Of a stretch of 7,423 bases of DNA, positions 6,151-7,423 are shown one piece after another. The translations under genes and the position numbers were made by a program. Every line of letters begins with the position of its first letter. The first letter of the stretch is position 1. The DNA is from an uncultured Acinetobacter sp. (GTDB taxonomy: Bacteria; Pseudomonadota; Gammaproteobacteria; Pseudomonadales; Moraxellaceae): positions 1 through 7,423 of the forward strand of contig CAAGMP010000270.1 in the NCBI GenBank assembly GCA_900771065.1, given 5' to 3'. Under the pieces are notes generated by a model. The model was not told the origin of the DNA, searched no databases, and saw only the letters and a list, made by a program, of their open reading frames with translations.

Positions 6151-7185
6151 TTAATATACGATTTTTAAATGCTTCGAGATCACATCGGCTAATAATTTTT
6201 GCCCATCAGGCGAAAAATGAATCCCATCTGCACTACGCATTTTAATCGAATTTCCATTTTGAGTCAGGTAATCATTGTAAATATCATTTTTACCACCCAA
6301 TAATGGACGTGAATCAATAAAAAATGCCTGTTGCTTTTTCACTTCATCTTGAATAACTTGATTCAAATAAATCATTTGTTGATTCAAAGAATCTTTACGC
6401 ATGTTCGGTGGACTTAACCACATTACACTAATTTGATTCTTCTTTGCAGTTTGAATAATTTGCGCAATACGTGAACGATAAACTTGTTCCCATTCGGGTG
6501 ATTTAAATCTTAAATAAGCCCCCCCTTTCGGATTAGGCATATCCCAAGGATCGTTTGGTCCTAAAAACACTACCAAAACTTTAATTTGCTTATTTTGTGC
6601 AATAGTTTGTTCAATGGTTTTTGGCCAATCAAAAAAACTTGGATAAGACAAACCCGTACTTTGCTTACTTAAATTGACCGTTTTAATGTCAAATTTTTCT
6701 TGCAAATATTTTTGCACATACGGTGCAACACCTTGCATTAAAGAATCACCCGCAAAAAAAACTTGATCATTTTTGGTTAAAGTAAACTGATCCAATAAAG
6801 CTTGACGTGCTTTTTGCTGAGCTTCTTTGGCTAATCGAATTTTTTCTTGCTGCGCAAGTTGCAACAAATATTGACGATGTTCTGCTGTATGCGCGTATTC
6901 ATCGTTATAATGTTGCACCACATTTTCATTCATTTTAGCAATATAGGCTTTTTCTTGATCATGCTTTGCATATAAAAAATTGCCCAATTGTCCGCCTGCT
7001 GTCCACCATGCAAATTGATCCAATTTCGCGAGTGGACTTTCCTTATGATAAGTTTGCTGAAAATAAGCATTGACTGAATTTTGCATAATCCAAATCGATA
7101 GCAATGCAAAAGAAATCAATGTCACGAGCACAAAAATAAAATTTTGGCGATGATCTTGCGAATTAGATTGATCAGAAGTTTGCAT
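6151..7185 (-). CDS. patB: Membrane-anchored SGNH protein, PatB-like peptidoglycan O-acetyltransferase
   Basis: PatB transfers acetyl groups supplied by PatA onto MurNAc in the periplasm. Its 344 residues from the ATG at 7185 start with a polar N-tail and one membrane helix (about 16-34), then a segment with KHDQEKAYIAKMNENV and a charged, Glu/Lys/Gln-rich helical stretch (about 72-132) that looks like a coiled-coil stalk. The SGNH domain follows: nucleophile S148 in FFAGDSLMQGVAP, G178 in STGLSYPSFFDWP, G209/N211 in VVFLGPNDPWDM, and the D320/H323 pair in SADGIHFSPDGQ. This pattern fits the DUF459-type SGNH family to which I believe PatB belongs. The same frame reaches an upstream GTG at 7215, but GGA 7 bases before the ATG favours 7185. 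The gene overlaps the MBOAT gene by 14 bases, indicating coupling. Similar SGNH partners also acetylate exopolysaccharides, so the substrate rests on the ape1 neighbour. Confidence 0.8.
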   Translation of the reverse strand: MQTSDQSNSQDHRQNFIFVLVTLISFALLSIWIMQNSVNAYFQQTYHKESPLAKLDQFAWWTAGGQLGNFLYAKHDQEKAYIAKMNENVVQHYNDEYAHTAEHRQYLLQLAQQEKIRLAKEAQQKARQALLDQFTLTKNDQVFFAGDSLMQGVAPYVQKYLQEKFDIKTVNLSKQSTGLSYPSFFDWPKTIEQTIAQNKQIKVLVVFLGPNDPWDMPNPKGGAYLRFKSPEWEQVYRSRIAQIIQTAKKNQISVMWLSPPNMRKDSLNQQMIYLNQVIQDEVKKQQAFFIDSRPLLGGKNDIYNDYLTQNGNSIKMRSADGIHFSPDGQKLLADVISKHLKIVY

Positions 7186-7423
7186 AGATAAATCCAGGAA
7201 TACCTGATGGCGCACAAATAATAAGAACGATAAAAATAAGTAATAACGGAATCAGTACGCTATATTTTGGCAAGCGATTTTGCAAAGCAACCATAGCGTA
7301 AAAACCACGATAAGCAAATGGATAAATAACCCATGCCATCAGCATTAAAGTCAGTAAATACAATGGATTATTAGTCCATTCCACGTTAATGTAATTGCTA
7401 AATAATGCAGAAAAAACTTGTAA
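7172..7423 (-). CDS. patA: MBOAT acyltransferase, C-terminal fragment (PatA-like; runs off right edge)
   Basis: The minus-strand frame is open from the window edge to the TGA at 7172-7174, giving the last 83 codons of a longer gene. An internal GTG (7384) and ATG (7379) are not starts, because the frame continues upstream without a stop. The fragment has two hydrophobic helices (about residues 20-35 and 60-75 of the visible part, around LLTLMLMAWVIYPFAY and SVLIPLLLIFIVLIICAP). It ends with APSGIPGFIYANF, the aromatic F.Y..F ending typical of AlgI/PatA-type membrane-bound O-acyltransferases. PatA is thought to move acetyl groups from the cytoplasm across the inner membrane for PatB. The catalytic histidine lies upstream and is not visible here. 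Alternative roles are an alginate- or capsule-acetylating MBOAT; the patB-ape1 neighbours argue against that. Confidence 0.75.
   Translation of the reverse strand, partial: LQVFSALFSNYINVEWTNNPLYLLTLMLMAWVIYPFAYRGFYAMVALQNRLPKYSVLIPLLLIFIVLIICAPSGIPGFIYANF

Overview
The window comes from a low-GC gammaproteobacterium, most likely an Acinetobacter or a close Moraxellaceae relative. The serine hydroxymethyltransferase matches my memory of the Acinetobacter GlyA sequence almost throughout. The two-component pair likewise resembles A. baumannii PmrA and PmrB, with the same phosphorylation positions. I saw no mobile element, CRISPR array, tRNA or rRNA, and base composition looks even throughout.

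Layout from left to right. Positions 1-606 (minus) are the N-terminal 202 codons of an unrecognised, mostly helical protein that runs off the left edge. Positions 607-815 hold its probable promoter, a perfect 11-bp inverted repeat where its transcript should begin, and the glyA terminator. Positions 816-2069 (minus) are glyA, preceded by its own extended -10 promoter. Positions 2222-4206 (minus) are pmrA followed by pmrB, joined by a one-base stop/start overlap. Positions 4345-4872 (plus) are a small predicted membrane protein divergent from pmrA. Positions 4876-7423 (minus) are three tightly packed genes: the tail of an MBOAT acyltransferase, a membrane-anchored SGNH protein and an exported SGNH esterase.

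The last three genes match, in order and architecture, the peptidoglycan O-acetylation cluster patA-patB-ape1 known from Neisseria and Campylobacter. PatA would carry acetyl groups across the inner membrane, PatB would place them on the C6 hydroxyl of MurNAc, and Ape1 would remove them, which controls lytic transglycosylases and lysozyme sensitivity. PmrAB is the sensor/regulator pair that in A. baumannii controls lipid A phosphoethanolamine addition and polymyxin resistance. Here pmrC, normally just upstream of pmrA, is absent and a divergent small membrane-protein gene sits in its place.

No wholly new system is evident. The items most worth a second look are the pmrC-less pmrAB locus, the peptidoglycan O-acetylation cluster beside it, the inverted repeat at 646-676 and the unidentified genes at both sides. 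Start codons were moved to internal ATGs for three genes (4345, 6135, 7185).
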